Below are positions 57,476-64,000 of a stretch of DNA of 64,000 nt, one piece after another (within the stretch, counting starts at the first letter, position 1; the number at the start of each line of letters is the position of its first letter). The stretch is from the NCBI GenBank assembly GCA_963775395.1, contig CAVZIX010000004.1:62001-126000 (forward strand), given 5' to 3'. A model generated the notes under the pieces. That model saw only the letters and a list, made by a program, of their open reading frames with translations, did no database searches and was not told the origin of the DNA. Source of the DNA: JAIBJN01 sp963775395 (GTDB lineage Bacteria; Actinomycetota; Thermoleophilia; Gaiellales; Gaiellaceae). Both the position numbers and the translations under genes were made by a program.

Positions 57476-58641
57476 CGCTCGAAGAGCACGGCCTGGCCCT
57501 GGCCGACGCCGACGCACAGCGTGGCGAGGCCGTAGCGCCCGCCCCGGCGGCGGAGCTCGTGAAGCAGGGTGACGACGAGACGAGCGCCGCTCATCCCGAG
57601 CGGGTGCCCGATGGCGATGGCCCCGCCGTTGACGTTCACCTTCTCCGGGTCGAGCCCGAGCTCGCGGATGACCTGGAGGCTCTGTGAGGCGAACGCCTCG
57701 TTCAGCTCGACGAGGTCGAGGTCGCCGGCCTCGACGCCCGCGCGGGCGAGCACCTTGCGGACGGCGGGGATCGGCCCGATTCCCATGACGCGCGGATCCA
57801 CGCCCGCGACGGCTCCGGCCACGAAGCGGCCGAGCGGCTCGATGCCGAGCTCGGCGGCCCGCTCGGCGCTGGCAACGACCAGCGCGGCGGCCCCGTCGTT
57901 GACGCCGCTCGAGTTGCCCGCGGTGACGGTGCCGTTCGCCCGGAACGCCGGCTTGAGCGCTGCCAGCTTCTCCGCCGAGGTGTCCGGCCGCGGGTGCTCG
58001 TCGCGGACGACGTCTCCCACCGGGACCAGCTCGTCGTCGAAGCGCCCGGCCTCGGCGGCGGCTGCATGACGGCGCTGGCTCTCGAGGGCGAAGGCGTCCT
58101 GCTCCTCGCGGGAAACGTCGAAGCGCTCGGCGACGTTCTCCCCCGTCTCGCCCATCGACTCGAGCGGGAACATCTCCTCCATGCGCGGGTTCGGGAACCG
58201 CCAGCCGAGCGTCGTGTCCCAGACGGTCTGATTGCCGCGCGGGTAGGCGCGCTCGGGCTTGCCCATGACGAGGGGCGCACGGCTCATCGACTCGACGCCG
58301 CCGGCGACGAACAGGTCGCCGTCCCCGGCCCGCACGGCGTGGCAGGCGGAGACGACAGCGGCGAGGCCCGACGCACACAGCCGGTTGACCGTGACGCCGG
58401 CGACCTCCTGCGGCAGCCCGGCGAGGAGGGCAGCCATGCGCGCGACGTTGCGGTTGTCCTCTCCCGCCTGGTTCGCGGCGCCGAAGTAGACGTCCTCGAT
58501 CTCCCCGGCCGGCACGCCGGCGCGCTCGACGGCTTGGCGGACGACGAGTGCCGCGAGATCGTCGGGACGCTCGCCCGCGAGCGCGCCTCCGTAGCGGCCG
58601 ACGGGCGTCCTGACGGCGGAGAGGATGACGGCGTCGGCCAC
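57472..58641 (-). CDS. paaJ: Acetyl-CoA acyltransferase, PaaJ/PcaF-like thiolase
   Basis: 389 residues. Thiolase catalytic Cys89 in VNRLCASGLAAV, His in GHPLGMSGARL and Cys in TLCVGVGQGQA near the end. The stretches FGAANQAGEDNRNVARMAAL and DTTLGWRFPNPRMEEM are typical of beta-ketoadipyl-CoA thiolases (PcaF/PaaJ), so it likely does the last step of phenylacetate or beta-ketoadipate breakdown. GTG start with a TAGACT box 6 bases upstream. A general 3-ketoacyl-CoA thiolase cannot be excluded. Confidence 0.8.
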   Translation of the reverse strand: MADAVILSAVRTPVGRYGGALAGERPDDLAALVVRQAVERAGVPAGEIEDVYFGAANQAGEDNRNVARMAALLAGLPQEVAGVTVNRLCASGLAAVVSACHAVRAGDGDLFVAGGVESMSRAPLVMGKPERAYPRGNQTVWDTTLGWRFPNPRMEEMFPLESMGETGENVAERFDVSREEQDAFALESQRRHAAAAEAGRFDDELVPVGDVVRDEHPRPDTSAEKLAALKPAFRANGTVTAGNSSGVNDGAAALVVASAERAAELGIEPLGRFVAGAVAGVDPRVMGIGPIPAVRKVLARAGVEAGDLDLVELNEAFASQSLQVIRELGLDPEKVNVNGGAIAIGHPLGMSGARLVVTLLHELRRRGGRYGLATLCVGVGQGQAVLFER

Positions 58642-58647
58642 GCGCCA

Positions 58648-58653
58648 AGTCTA
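58648..58653 (-). promoter_or_regulatory. -10 box TAGACT before the thiolase gene
   Basis: TAGACT on the minus strand, 6 bases before the GTG at 58641. Confidence 0.5.
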
Positions 58654-58683
58654 TTCGCGCGACCTCGGCCTACCGCCTCGCGA

Positions 58684-59532
58684 CTACTCGACGAATTCGA
58701 CGCGGACCGGGCGCTCGAACGCGCCCGCTTCCTCGCCGCGGCGGAGCAACTCGGCGACGGCCTGGCGGCCCTCCTCGCCGTAGTCCTCGGTCAGCTCATT
58801 GACGTACATCCCGATGAACTTGTCTGCGAGCTCCGGGGTCAGCCCACGACCGAACTGGAGGGCATACTCGAGCGCCTCCTCACGGTGCTCGAGGCCCGCC
58901 CGAATCGAGTCGCGAAGGACCTCGGAGAGCGTCTGGAGCGTCTCGGCGCCGAGGTCGCGTCGTGCAGTGTTGATGCCGAGCGGGAGCGGGAGCCCCGTCT
59001 CGAGAAGCCACCACTCGCCGAGATCGACGATGCGCTCGAGGCCGCTCTGCTTGTACGTGAGCTGGCCTTCGTGGATGAGGAGCCCGGCCTCCGCGCTGTC
59101 GCTCTCGACCTGCTCCATGATCTCGTCGAACGCCACCTCGCGGTAGCGGAAGTCTCCGCCCAGGTAGAAGCGCAGCGTGAGGAACGCGGTCGTCATCCGG
59201 CCCGGGACGGCGATCTCGACCTCCTTCAGCTCCTCGCGGGACATCGGGCGCTTGGCGACGACCACCGGGCCATAGCCCGAGCCCATGCTCGCCCCGTGCG
59301 GGAGGATCACGTACTTGTCCTGGACGAACGGGTACGTGTGCAGCGAAATGGCCGTGACCTCGAGCCGACCCTCGAGCGCCCACTCGTTCAGGGTCTGAAT
59401 CCCCTCGAGGACGTGCTCGAACTCGAAGCCGCGCGCGTCGACGCGGCCTGCCGCAAGTCCCCAGAACATGAACGCGTCGTCCGGGTCCGGGCTATGTCCT
59501 AGACGAATGCGCAGAGGGCGCGAGGCTACCAA
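58684..59532 (-). CDS. mqnD: 1,4-dihydroxy-6-naphthoate synthase, MqnD
   Basis: 282 residues with the MqnD start RIRLGHSPDPDDAFMFWGLA, then EVTAISLHTYPFVQDKY, ASMGSGYGPVVVAKRPMSRE and AGLLIHEGQLTYKQSGLERI. MqnD turns the cyclic product of MqnC into 1,4-dihydroxy-6-naphthoate. It lies 46 kb from mqnACE, apart from the menaquinone cluster. The TTG start is the only regular one upstream of the core; a CTG a few codons in would give RIRLGHSP directly. mqnB is not in the window. Confidence 0.92.
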   Translation of the reverse strand: MVASRPLRIRLGHSPDPDDAFMFWGLAAGRVDARGFEFEHVLEGIQTLNEWALEGRLEVTAISLHTYPFVQDKYVILPHGASMGSGYGPVVVAKRPMSREELKEVEIAVPGRMTTAFLTLRFYLGGDFRYREVAFDEIMEQVESDSAEAGLLIHEGQLTYKQSGLERIVDLGEWWLLETGLPLPLGINTARRDLGAETLQTLSEVLRDSIRAGLEHREEALEYALQFGRGLTPELADKFIGMYVNELTEDYGEEGRQAVAELLRRGEEAGAFERPVRVEFVE

Positions 59533-59569
59533 GGGTCTGCGGGACCTGCCCTGGCAGGCGGCCTGCGAC

Positions 59570-59591
59570 TAGAATTTGAGATGTGTCTAAA
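59570..59591 (+). promoter_or_regulatory. Leaderless promoter and possible DtxR-type operator
   Basis: TAGAAT (59570-59575) is 7 bases before GTG 59583. The overlapping TTTGAGATGTGTCTAAA (59575-59591) is an imperfect inverted repeat (TTT/AAA and AGA/TCT arms) covering the start site, where a metal repressor of its own gene could bind. Confidence 0.4.
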
Positions 59592-60242
59592 CCTGTCCTC
59601 TCGGCGGCGATCCAGGACTATCTGAAGGAGATCTACAAGCTCCAGTCCGAAGGCACGAAGCCGACGACGACCGCGATCGCACGCCGCATGGGCGTGGCGC
59701 CTTCCTCGGCCACCTCGATGCTGAAGAAGCTCGCCGCGCTCGGCCTCGCCGACCACTCGCCGTACAAGGGCGTCGAGCTCACGGAGACGGGGACGCAGAT
59801 CGCGCTCGAGGTCGTGCGGCACCACCGGCTCCTCGAGCAGTACCTCGCGCAGACGTTGGGCGTGCCCATCGACGCCGTCCACGAGGAGGCCGACCGCCTC
59901 GAGCACGCTCTCTCCGAGGAGCTCGAAGCGCGGATCGACGAACAGCTCGGCTTCCCGACCCATGACCCGCACGGCGACCCGATCCCGGACGCCGGGCTGC
60001 GCGTGGCCACGAACCGCCTGCGCTCGCTCGACGCCCTCGAGCCCGGCGAGGAGGCGACCGTCAAGCGCGTGCCCGATGGGGACTCCGACCTGCTGCGCTA
60101 CCTCGCGGGCCTACGCCTCGTCCCCGGCGGCCGGGTGACAATGCGCCGCTCGGAGCCGTTCGACGGTCCGCTGACCGTGGTCGTGGAGGGCTCGGAGCAC
60201 GCCATCTCGCGCGAGCTCGCGATGCAGATCGGCATCGCGTAG
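59583..60242 (+). CDS. DtxR/MntR family metal-dependent regulator
   Basis: 219 residues, full three-domain DtxR form. The N-terminal winged helix has DYLKEIYKLQSEGTKPTTTA and SSATSMLKKLAALGLADHSP; the dimer/metal domain has RHHRLLEQYLAQTLGVP, then HEEADRLEHALSEELEARID and GFPTHDPHGDPIP with the metal His/Asp residues; and an SH3-like C terminus from about 150. The first helix Asp-Tyr-Leu and the metal site suggest MntR- or IdeR-type control of manganese or iron. The GTG start has a TAGAAT box 7 bases upstream. Which metal is not resolved. Confidence 0.9.
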   Translation: MSKPVLSAAIQDYLKEIYKLQSEGTKPTTTAIARRMGVAPSSATSMLKKLAALGLADHSPYKGVELTETGTQIALEVVRHHRLLEQYLAQTLGVPIDAVHEEADRLEHALSEELEARIDEQLGFPTHDPHGDPIPDAGLRVATNRLRSLDALEPGEEATVKRVPDGDSDLLRYLAGLRLVPGGRVTMRRSEPFDGPLTVVVEGSEHAISRELAMQIGIA

Positions 60243-60246
60243 GGCC

Positions 60247-60260
60247 CAGCCCTCGGGCTG
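60247..60260 (+). terminator. Short hairpin terminator after the DtxR gene
   Basis: CAGCC-CTCG-GGCTG followed by TTTC, 4 bases after the stop. Confidence 0.5.
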
Positions 60261-60362
60261 TTTCTCACTTTCGGAACGGTTCGGACACCATGCGTGCGCC
60301 TTTCCTCGCTAGCGTCCACAGCGGGTGGTGGCCCGGGGTGGCCCCTCGCGGAGCGGGGAGGC

Positions 60363-60704
60363 TCAGTGCTTGTGGCCGAAGAACCAGCGCTCGAGGGGTT
60401 TCAGGAGCTCGTCCTCGGCAAATGGGGCGATCGCCTCGTTCACGCCCTCCCCGGCCGACACTTTGAGGTCGTCCTCCAGCGCGTTGTTCGCGGCTGAGAG
60501 CGCGTCGCCCATCTCGTAGCCCTCGAAGACATAGTCGTCGGGGCGCGGTCGCGGGGTCTTGCGATTGTCGATGTCGATCGCGCGGCCGACCGCCCAGACC
60601 GCGCCCGGACGGCGCTCGATCCAGATCAGGATCTCCTCGCGCCCGCCGTCATCGCCAACCCCGTGCAGGGTTCGAGTGGCGAATCGCATGCCCTCAGGCT
60701 CCAC
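60363..60704 (-). CDS. Hypothetical protein, about 110 residues
   Basis: 113 residues from GTG 60704, or 108 from ATG 60689. MRFATRTLHGVGDDGGREEI then LIWIERRPGAVWAVGRAIDI suggests a small beta-sheet protein, followed by PRPDDYVFEGYEMGDALSAA and helical C-terminal residues ending WFFGHKH. No signal or membrane helix. I do not recognise a family. It is divergent from the small gene at 60730 with overlapping -10 boxes (60714-60723). Confidence 0.65.
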   Translation of the reverse strand: MEPEGMRFATRTLHGVGDDGGREEILIWIERRPGAVWAVGRAIDIDNRKTPRPRPDDYVFEGYEMGDALSAANNALEDDLKVSAGEGVNEAIAPFAEDELLKPLERWFFGHKH

Positions 60705-60713
60705 TGCCCACCA

Positions 60714-60723
60714 AGGATACAAT
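60714..60723. promoter_or_regulatory. Overlapping divergent -10 boxes
   Basis: TACAAT (60718-60723, + strand) is 6 bases before GTG 60730; TATCCT on the minus strand (60714-60719) is 9 bases before GTG 60704. The two overlap, so the divergent genes cannot both be bound by polymerase at once. Confidence 0.4.
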
Positions 60724-60729
60724 CGCGGC

Positions 60730-60999
60730 GTGGGGTTCTTCTCGAAGCTGTTCGGCAAGGGCGACGACTCGAAGTCCGAGACCCCCCGCGGGATCTCGAA
60801 GGAAGAGGCGCTTGCCTCGTATGTCGTACGCGAGCACCGGCAGGGCCGCTCGCTCGAGGAGATCCTCGAGGACCCGTACCTGAAGAACCGCGCGACCGAC
60901 GAGCAGCGCCTCAGGCTGCTCGAGCGACCCGAGGTCATCCGGGCCGTCGGCGAGGACACGGCGGCCATGGCCGCCGAGCACGTCCGCGAGTCCTCCTAG
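60730..60999 (+). CDS. Small hypothetical protein, 89 residues
   Basis: GTG start and a TACAAT box 6 bases upstream. VGFFSKLFGKGDDSK is followed by SKEEALASYVVREHRQGRSL and EEILEDPYLKNRATDEQRLR, then a helical end (RPEVIRAVGEDTAAMAAEHV). Looks like a small soluble helical protein, not recognised. It is 5 bases upstream of a GNAT gene. Confidence 0.7.
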   Translation: MGFFSKLFGKGDDSKSETPRGISKEEALASYVVREHRQGRSLEEILEDPYLKNRATDEQRLRLLERPEVIRAVGEDTAAMAAEHVRESS

Positions 61000-61004
61000 A
61001 CACG

Positions 61005-61514
61005 ATGGACGGCACGCTCCGCGGGGAGCGCGTGACGCTGCGGCCGATCACCCTCGACGACGCTCCGCGCCTGGCCGAGATCGCAGCCGAGCCCGACATC
61101 GCGCACTGGTGGCTCGGGCTCGACGAGGACGACCTGCGCGACAAGGCCGGGCCGGAGGAAGACGCGCTCGTGCTCGTGATCGAGGAGGGCGGAGAGGTGG
61201 TCGGGCTCGTCGAGGCCGGGGAGGAGAACGACCCGGACTACCACCACGCGAACATCGACATCTTCGTCACCGGCGCGCGGCAGGGGCAGGGACTCGGCGC
61301 CGACGCCATCCGCACGCTGGCGCGACACCTCTTCGAGGATCGCGGCCATCACCGGATCATCATCGATCCGGCAGTGGCGAACGAGCGGGCGATCCGCGCG
61401 TACGAGCGCGTCGGATTCAGGCGCGTCGGGATCATGCGGAACTACGAGCGCGGAGTCGACGGCGAGTGGCACGACGGCCTCCTCCTCGACCTTCTTCGCG
61501 ACGAGCTCGTCTAG
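61005..61514 (+). CDS. GNAT family N-acetyltransferase
   Basis: 169 residues. GNAT fold with RVTLRPITLDDAPRLAEIAA at the start, HANIDIFVTGARQGQGLGAD (acetyl-CoA loop) near residue 82 and NERAIRAYERVGFRRVGIMR near 125. The order recalls aminoglycoside 6-prime N-acetyltransferase-like and ribosomal-protein-type GNATs, but the substrate is unknown. The TAG stop is formed by the TA and G at the left end of the palindromic element at 61512. Confidence 0.82.
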   Translation: MDGTLRGERVTLRPITLDDAPRLAEIAAEPDIAHWWLGLDEDDLRDKAGPEEDALVLVIEEGGEVVGLVEAGEENDPDYHHANIDIFVTGARQGQGLGADAIRTLARHLFEDRGHHRIIIDPAVANERAIRAYERVGFRRVGIMRNYERGVDGEWHDGLLLDLLRDELV

Positions 61515-61680
61515 GAGGGTTTGGCGGAATGGTGCTCGTCGCCGGGGTGCGATGGTCGTTCCGAGGCAAGGACGCAGGGAGCGTTCGTATCGAATGAGAT
61601 ACGGGCGCGACTGAGGACGCCGTCCTCGGGGCGAGCAGCGCGGCCCGGCGGCACAGCCACTATTTCGTCAGACCCTCCTA
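61512..61680 (+). ncRNA. 169-base imperfect palindrome: structured RNA or MITE-like element
   Basis: Arms 61512-61534 and 61658-61680 pair over 23 bases without a gap, four pairs being G-U. Next, 61538-61546 pairs with 61644-61652 (9 bp, one G-U) and 61549-61566 with 61624-61641 (18 bp, two G-U, two mismatches). The loop holds an 11-bp hairpin, 61581-61591 with 61598-61608 (two G-U, loop GAATGA). TA lies at both outer ends, as in TA-inserting elements. All nine transition differences stay paired on the + strand, which favours an RNA. The ends form the TAG stops of both flanking genes. Both hypotheses are open. Confidence 0.55.
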
Positions 61681-62607
61681 AAGCTCGACGCCGAGGCCGC
61701 GCTCTCTGGCCCGCTCGACGACGAGCGCCGCGACCGCCAGATCCTCGGCTGCGATCCCGAGGCTCTTGAAGACGACGATGTCGTCGTCGTGCTGCCGCCC
61801 GGCCGTCTCGCCGGCGACGACCTCGGAGAGCTCGTGCACCTCGAGCCAGTCGAGAACGCCCCGCTCGACCGGCTCGACGAGATCGCCCGCCTCGACCTGA
61901 GCCTGCTCGCGCGAGTCGCAGCAGACGAACGTCGCCCGCTCCAGCACCGCGTTGTCGAGCTCTCGCGCCTGAATATGGTTCGCACCGGCGGCGCAGACCA
62001 GCGCTCCGGGTTGCAGCCACTCGCCCCGCAGGACCGGGTCGCGCGACGTCGTGATCGTCACCACGACGTCCTGCTCGGCCGCGTCCTTGTTGTACTCGCC
62101 GGGCTCGCAGTCGAGCCGTTTGCAGAAGTCGGCCAGCCGCTCGGCGTTGCGCGAGTAGGCGACGACCCGCTCGAGTTCCGGCAGAGCAGCCCGGATGCAG
62201 GCGACCTGGGTCTCGGCCTGCCAGCCCGTGCCGATCACGCCCAGCGTGCGCGCCCCTTCCTTCGCCAGATGTCGCGCGGCGACTCCGCTGGCGGCGCCGG
62301 TGCGCAGCTGGCCCATACGGTCGGCTTCGATGAGCGCCAGCAACTCGGGACGATCGGCCGCGAAGAGCGGGACGACGTAGCGCACCCCTTCGGCGAAGCC
62401 CACGTAGGCCTTCAGGCCGGCGACCCCGAGCTCGAGGTCGGCTGCGGCCATCACGTGGAGCAAGCCCTCCGTCAGGCCGAGCCGAAAACGCGGCCGGTTC
62501 TCGATCGCGCCGCGAGCCAGGCGCGCGAAGCAGCCCTCAACCGCCTCGACGGCGTCCTCCGGCGTGAGGAGCTGCTCGACGTCGGCTTCGCGAAGATAGA
62601 GGGGCAC
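61678..62607 (-). CDS. Ornithine cyclodeaminase/mu-crystallin family protein
   Basis: 309 residues. N-terminal LTPEDAVEAVEGCFARLARG near 15, the NAD Rossmann motif GVIGTGWQAETQVACIRAAL near 123, ITTSRDPVLRGEWLQPGALV and VCAAGANHIQARELDNAVLE. Members include ornithine cyclodeaminase, alanine dehydrogenase-like and ketimine reductase enzymes; the exact reaction is not deducible. The GTG start faces a divergent Rieske-type gene. Its stop TAG is formed at the right end of the palindromic element. Confidence 0.85.
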   Translation of the reverse strand: MPLYLREADVEQLLTPEDAVEAVEGCFARLARGAIENRPRFRLGLTEGLLHVMAAADLELGVAGLKAYVGFAEGVRYVVPLFAADRPELLALIEADRMGQLRTGAASGVAARHLAKEGARTLGVIGTGWQAETQVACIRAALPELERVVAYSRNAERLADFCKRLDCEPGEYNKDAAEQDVVVTITTSRDPVLRGEWLQPGALVCAAGANHIQARELDNAVLERATFVCCDSREQAQVEAGDLVEPVERGVLDWLEVHELSEVVAGETAGRQHDDDIVVFKSLGIAAEDLAVAALVVERARERGLGVEL

Positions 62608-62616
62608 GGGGCCGGA

Positions 62617-62623
62617 TAGTGTA
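62617..62623. promoter_or_regulatory. Overlapping divergent -10 boxes (OCD and Rieske-type genes)
   Basis: On the + strand TAGTGT (62617-62622) is 7 bases before GTG 62630. On the minus strand TACACT (62618-62623) is 10 bases before GTG 62607. They occupy the same bases. Confidence 0.35.
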
Positions 62624-62629
62624 GGTCGC

Positions 62630-62941
62630 GTGGATCAGACGGCCGAGCGATGGCTCAGCGTCCCGGCCGACGTCCTCGCGGGCGACCGCGCAGTGGTCGA
62701 CGGGGACGGACGCCAGATCCTGCTGCTGCGCGTGGCCGGTGAGATCCACGCCTTCGACAACGCCTGCCCGCACGAGGGGAACCCGCTCGTCGACGGCGAC
62801 GTCCTCGGCGACCAGCTCGAGTGCGCCTACCACGGCTGGCGCTTCGACCTTCGAACCGGAGCGTGTCTCTACGGCGACGACGCCGCGCGGCGCTACCAGG
62901 CCGAGGAGCGCGGCGACGAGATCCTGATCCGGATCGACTAG
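62630..62941 (+). CDS. Rieske-type [2Fe-2S] ferredoxin-like protein
   Basis: 103 residues with a single Rieske domain: CPHEGNPLVDGDVLGDQLEC then AYHGWRFD supply the CxH and CxxH ligands. No oxygenase or membrane part, so it is a soluble Rieske ferredoxin. Such proteins serve ring-hydroxylating or nitrite-reductase-like systems; its partner is not visible here. GTG start with a TAGTGT box 7 bases upstream. The last 4 bases overlap the end of the BtuF-like gene. Confidence 0.85.
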   Translation: MDQTAERWLSVPADVLAGDRAVVDGDGRQILLLRVAGEIHAFDNACPHEGNPLVDGDVLGDQLECAYHGWRFDLRTGACLYGDDAARRYQAEERGDEILIRID

Positions 62942-63849
62942 AGGCGGATGCGGCTCCAGGCGACGCCCGGATCCGGGTACTCGCCCGGGTGGAGAAGGTG
63001 CGCGAGCACCTCCACGCCGTCGACCACACGGGGGCCCGGCCGCGAGAAGGTCGCGTTCGCGTCGACGGCGAAGACCGCGCTCTCCTGTCGCGCGGGCGTC
63101 CCCAGCAGGTGCGCCGAGAGCTCGAGCGGGACGACCTCGGCCAGCGTGCGGTCGAGGTCGAAGCCGCAGGGAGCAAGAACGACGACGTCCGGCTCGAGCC
63201 CGGCGACGTCGACCCAGCGCATCCGGTGCGACGGCTCGCCCGACATGCCGGCCACGTCGGTGCCGCGCGCGGCGACGACCATGTCGGGCACCCAGTGGCC
63301 TGCCGAGTACGGAGGCTCGAGCCACTCCGTCACGAAGACGCGCGGCGAGACCTCGACGGCTGCGAGCGCCGACGACACGCGGTCGAGCCGGCTGCGCATC
63401 CCCGAGGCCAGTTCCTCGGCTTCGCCCTCGGCACCGAGCGTCGTCCCCAGCGCGACGATCTCGTCGGCGATGCCGTCGAGGGTCGACGGCGAGAAGTCGA
63501 GCACCTCGACGTCCAGCGACCTCGCGCTCACCGCGCCGTTGACCTGGTCGGTCGAGACGGCGCAGACGTCACAAAGCTCCTGCATCACGACCACGTCCGC
63601 CTCGATCTCGGCCCAGGGCTCCTCCTCGATCGCGTAGAGAGGATGGCCGTCGCGGGCGGTCTCGGCCACGACACGGTCGATGTCCCCGCTCCCGAGGTCG
63701 CCGGTCTGGACGAGCGACGCCGTGACGACCGGGCGCCCGGCCGCCTCGACCGGCCAGTCGCACTCGTGGGTGACGCCGACGACGCGGTCGCCGAGCCCGA
63801 GCGCGAACAGCACCTCCGTCGCGGCCGGGACGAGCGAGCAGATCCTCAC
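62938..63849 (-). CDS. BtuF-like cobalamin/iron-complex binding protein without signal peptide
   Basis: 303 residues. The N terminus RICSLVPAATEVLFALGLGD and the segments GVTHECDWP and VVMQELCDVCAVS are typical of cobalamin-binding BtuF/PeriBP (class III) domains. There is no signal peptide or lipobox, so it stays in the cytoplasm, which is unusual for a solute-binding protein. No ABC partner genes are adjacent. The GTG start lies 7 bases after a TAGGCT -10 box. Confidence 0.8.
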   Translation of the reverse strand: MRICSLVPAATEVLFALGLGDRVVGVTHECDWPVEAAGRPVVTASLVQTGDLGSGDIDRVVAETARDGHPLYAIEEEPWAEIEADVVVMQELCDVCAVSTDQVNGAVSARSLDVEVLDFSPSTLDGIADEIVALGTTLGAEGEAEELASGMRSRLDRVSSALAAVEVSPRVFVTEWLEPPYSAGHWVPDMVVAARGTDVAGMSGEPSHRMRWVDVAGLEPDVVVLAPCGFDLDRTLAEVVPLELSAHLLGTPARQESAVFAVDANATFSRPGPRVVDGVEVLAHLLHPGEYPDPGVAWSRIRL

Positions 63850-63856
63850 GCGAACC

Positions 63857-63862
63857 AGCCTA
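63857..63862 (-). promoter_or_regulatory. -10 box TAGGCT before the BtuF-like gene
   Basis: TAGGCT on the minus strand, 7 bases before GTG 63849; it overlaps the stop codon of the DUF421 gene. Confidence 0.35.
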
Positions 63863-64000
63863 GCTGCGCTGAATGAAGCTGATCTTGCCGTTCGACTCGA
63901 GAACGGCCCAGTGGACTCCCCGCAGGGACGGGATTTGCTGCTGGCGGGCCTCGGCCGCGACCTCCTCGATGGTCATGCGCTCACGGCGCAGGTTCCGCTC
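63860..64000 (-). CDS. C-terminal end of a DUF421 (YetF-like) membrane protein
   Basis: The last 46 codons of a gene entering from the right edge: RERMTIEEVAAEARQQQIPS, then LRGVHWAVLESNGKISFIQR and stop. This is the C-terminal segment of DUF421/YetF proteins, which have three membrane helices and a small cytoplasmic domain. The rest is outside the window. Confidence 0.7.
   Translation of the reverse strand, partial: ERNLRRERMTIEEVAAEARQQQIPSLRGVHWAVLESNGKISFIQRS

Noticed and set aside
61512..61680. 6S RNA, SRP RNA or tRNA as the identity of the palindrome
   Set aside because: It lacks the central open bubble of 6S, the GGAAG-type SRP loop with its conserved bulges, and any cloverleaf or acceptor end.
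1..64000. CRISPR arrays, prophage, integrase or tRNA genes
   Set aside because: No direct repeat-spacer pattern, no phage or integrase motifs and no T-loop/acceptor pattern were seen on either strand by eye.

Overview
The window is about 70% GC, gene-dense and has no tRNA, rRNA, CRISPR array or transposase gene that I can see. The best fit is a high-GC Actinomycetota lineage, most likely Thermoleophilia (Gaiellales/Solirubrobacterales). The reasons are a futalosine-route menaquinone operon joined to a menaquinol-cytochrome c reductase of the split cytochrome b type, many genes whose start codon lies 6-7 bases after a TANNNT -10 box (leaderless transcripts), a branched-chain oxoacid dehydrogenase and an aerobic phenylacetate pathway. 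This lineage call is inference from gene content.

Layout. 1-6.5 kb (minus): start of a secreted PhoX-like protein, a nucleotide-sugar dehydratase/aminotransferase pair, a DedA protein and a secreted phosphodiester glycosidase. 6.5-16.9 kb (minus): mqnC, mqnA, a SnoaL-glyoxalase fusion, mqnE, a polyprenyl diphosphate synthase, menG, ubiX, qcrC, qcrB, qcrA and ubiD, many with 4-base start/stop overlaps; mqnD lies apart at 58.7 kb. 16.8-19.8 kb: a 55-residue membrane protein, a prenyltransferase-like protein, hemL and hemB. 19.8-27.1 kb: an ABC exporter, a degenerate M23 protein, ymdB and a membrane glycosyltransferase/GtrA group. 27.1-30.7 kb: pcm, a phosphatase-superfamily protein, a thioredoxin fold without cysteines and a CHRD protein. 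30.8-34.8 kb: E1alpha/E1beta/E2 of a 2-oxoacid dehydrogenase and a lipid kinase. 34.9-38.3 kb: a secreted M36 metalloprotease.

38.4-41.4 kb: a TetR regulator divergent from paaABCD with a clear operator. Other phenylacetate-type steps are scattered: PaaG-like at 48.7 kb, PaaF-like at 51.7 kb and a PaaJ-like thiolase at 57.5 kb. 41.4-48.7 kb is a cell-surface region: a Vps62-like membrane fusion, an LVIVD-repeat protein, a TasA-like protein with its SipW signal peptidase and a fibronectin-type protein, and a lipoprotein. 49.5-64 kb: an HtrA-like protease, LtrA, crotonases, GABA-type aminotransferase and aldehyde dehydrogenase, mqnD, a DtxR-family regulator, small proteins, a GNAT, an ornithine cyclodeaminase-like enzyme, a small Rieske protein, a BtuF-like protein and the end of a DUF421 protein.

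Three points stand out. (1) 61512-61680 is a 169-base imperfect palindrome flanked by TA. It folds into a near-continuous hairpin of about 50 bp, and all nine transition differences between its arms remain G-U pairs on the + strand. It supplies the stop codons of both convergent neighbours, so it is either a structured RNA or a MITE-like element. (2) Four genes (hemL, the E1beta gene, the HtrA gene and the Vps62-like gene) are each restored by removing one base, which points to sequence errors or recent decay. (3) The leaderless-promoter pattern recurs before about fifteen genes and decides several start codons. No stretch over 300 bases lacks a gene.
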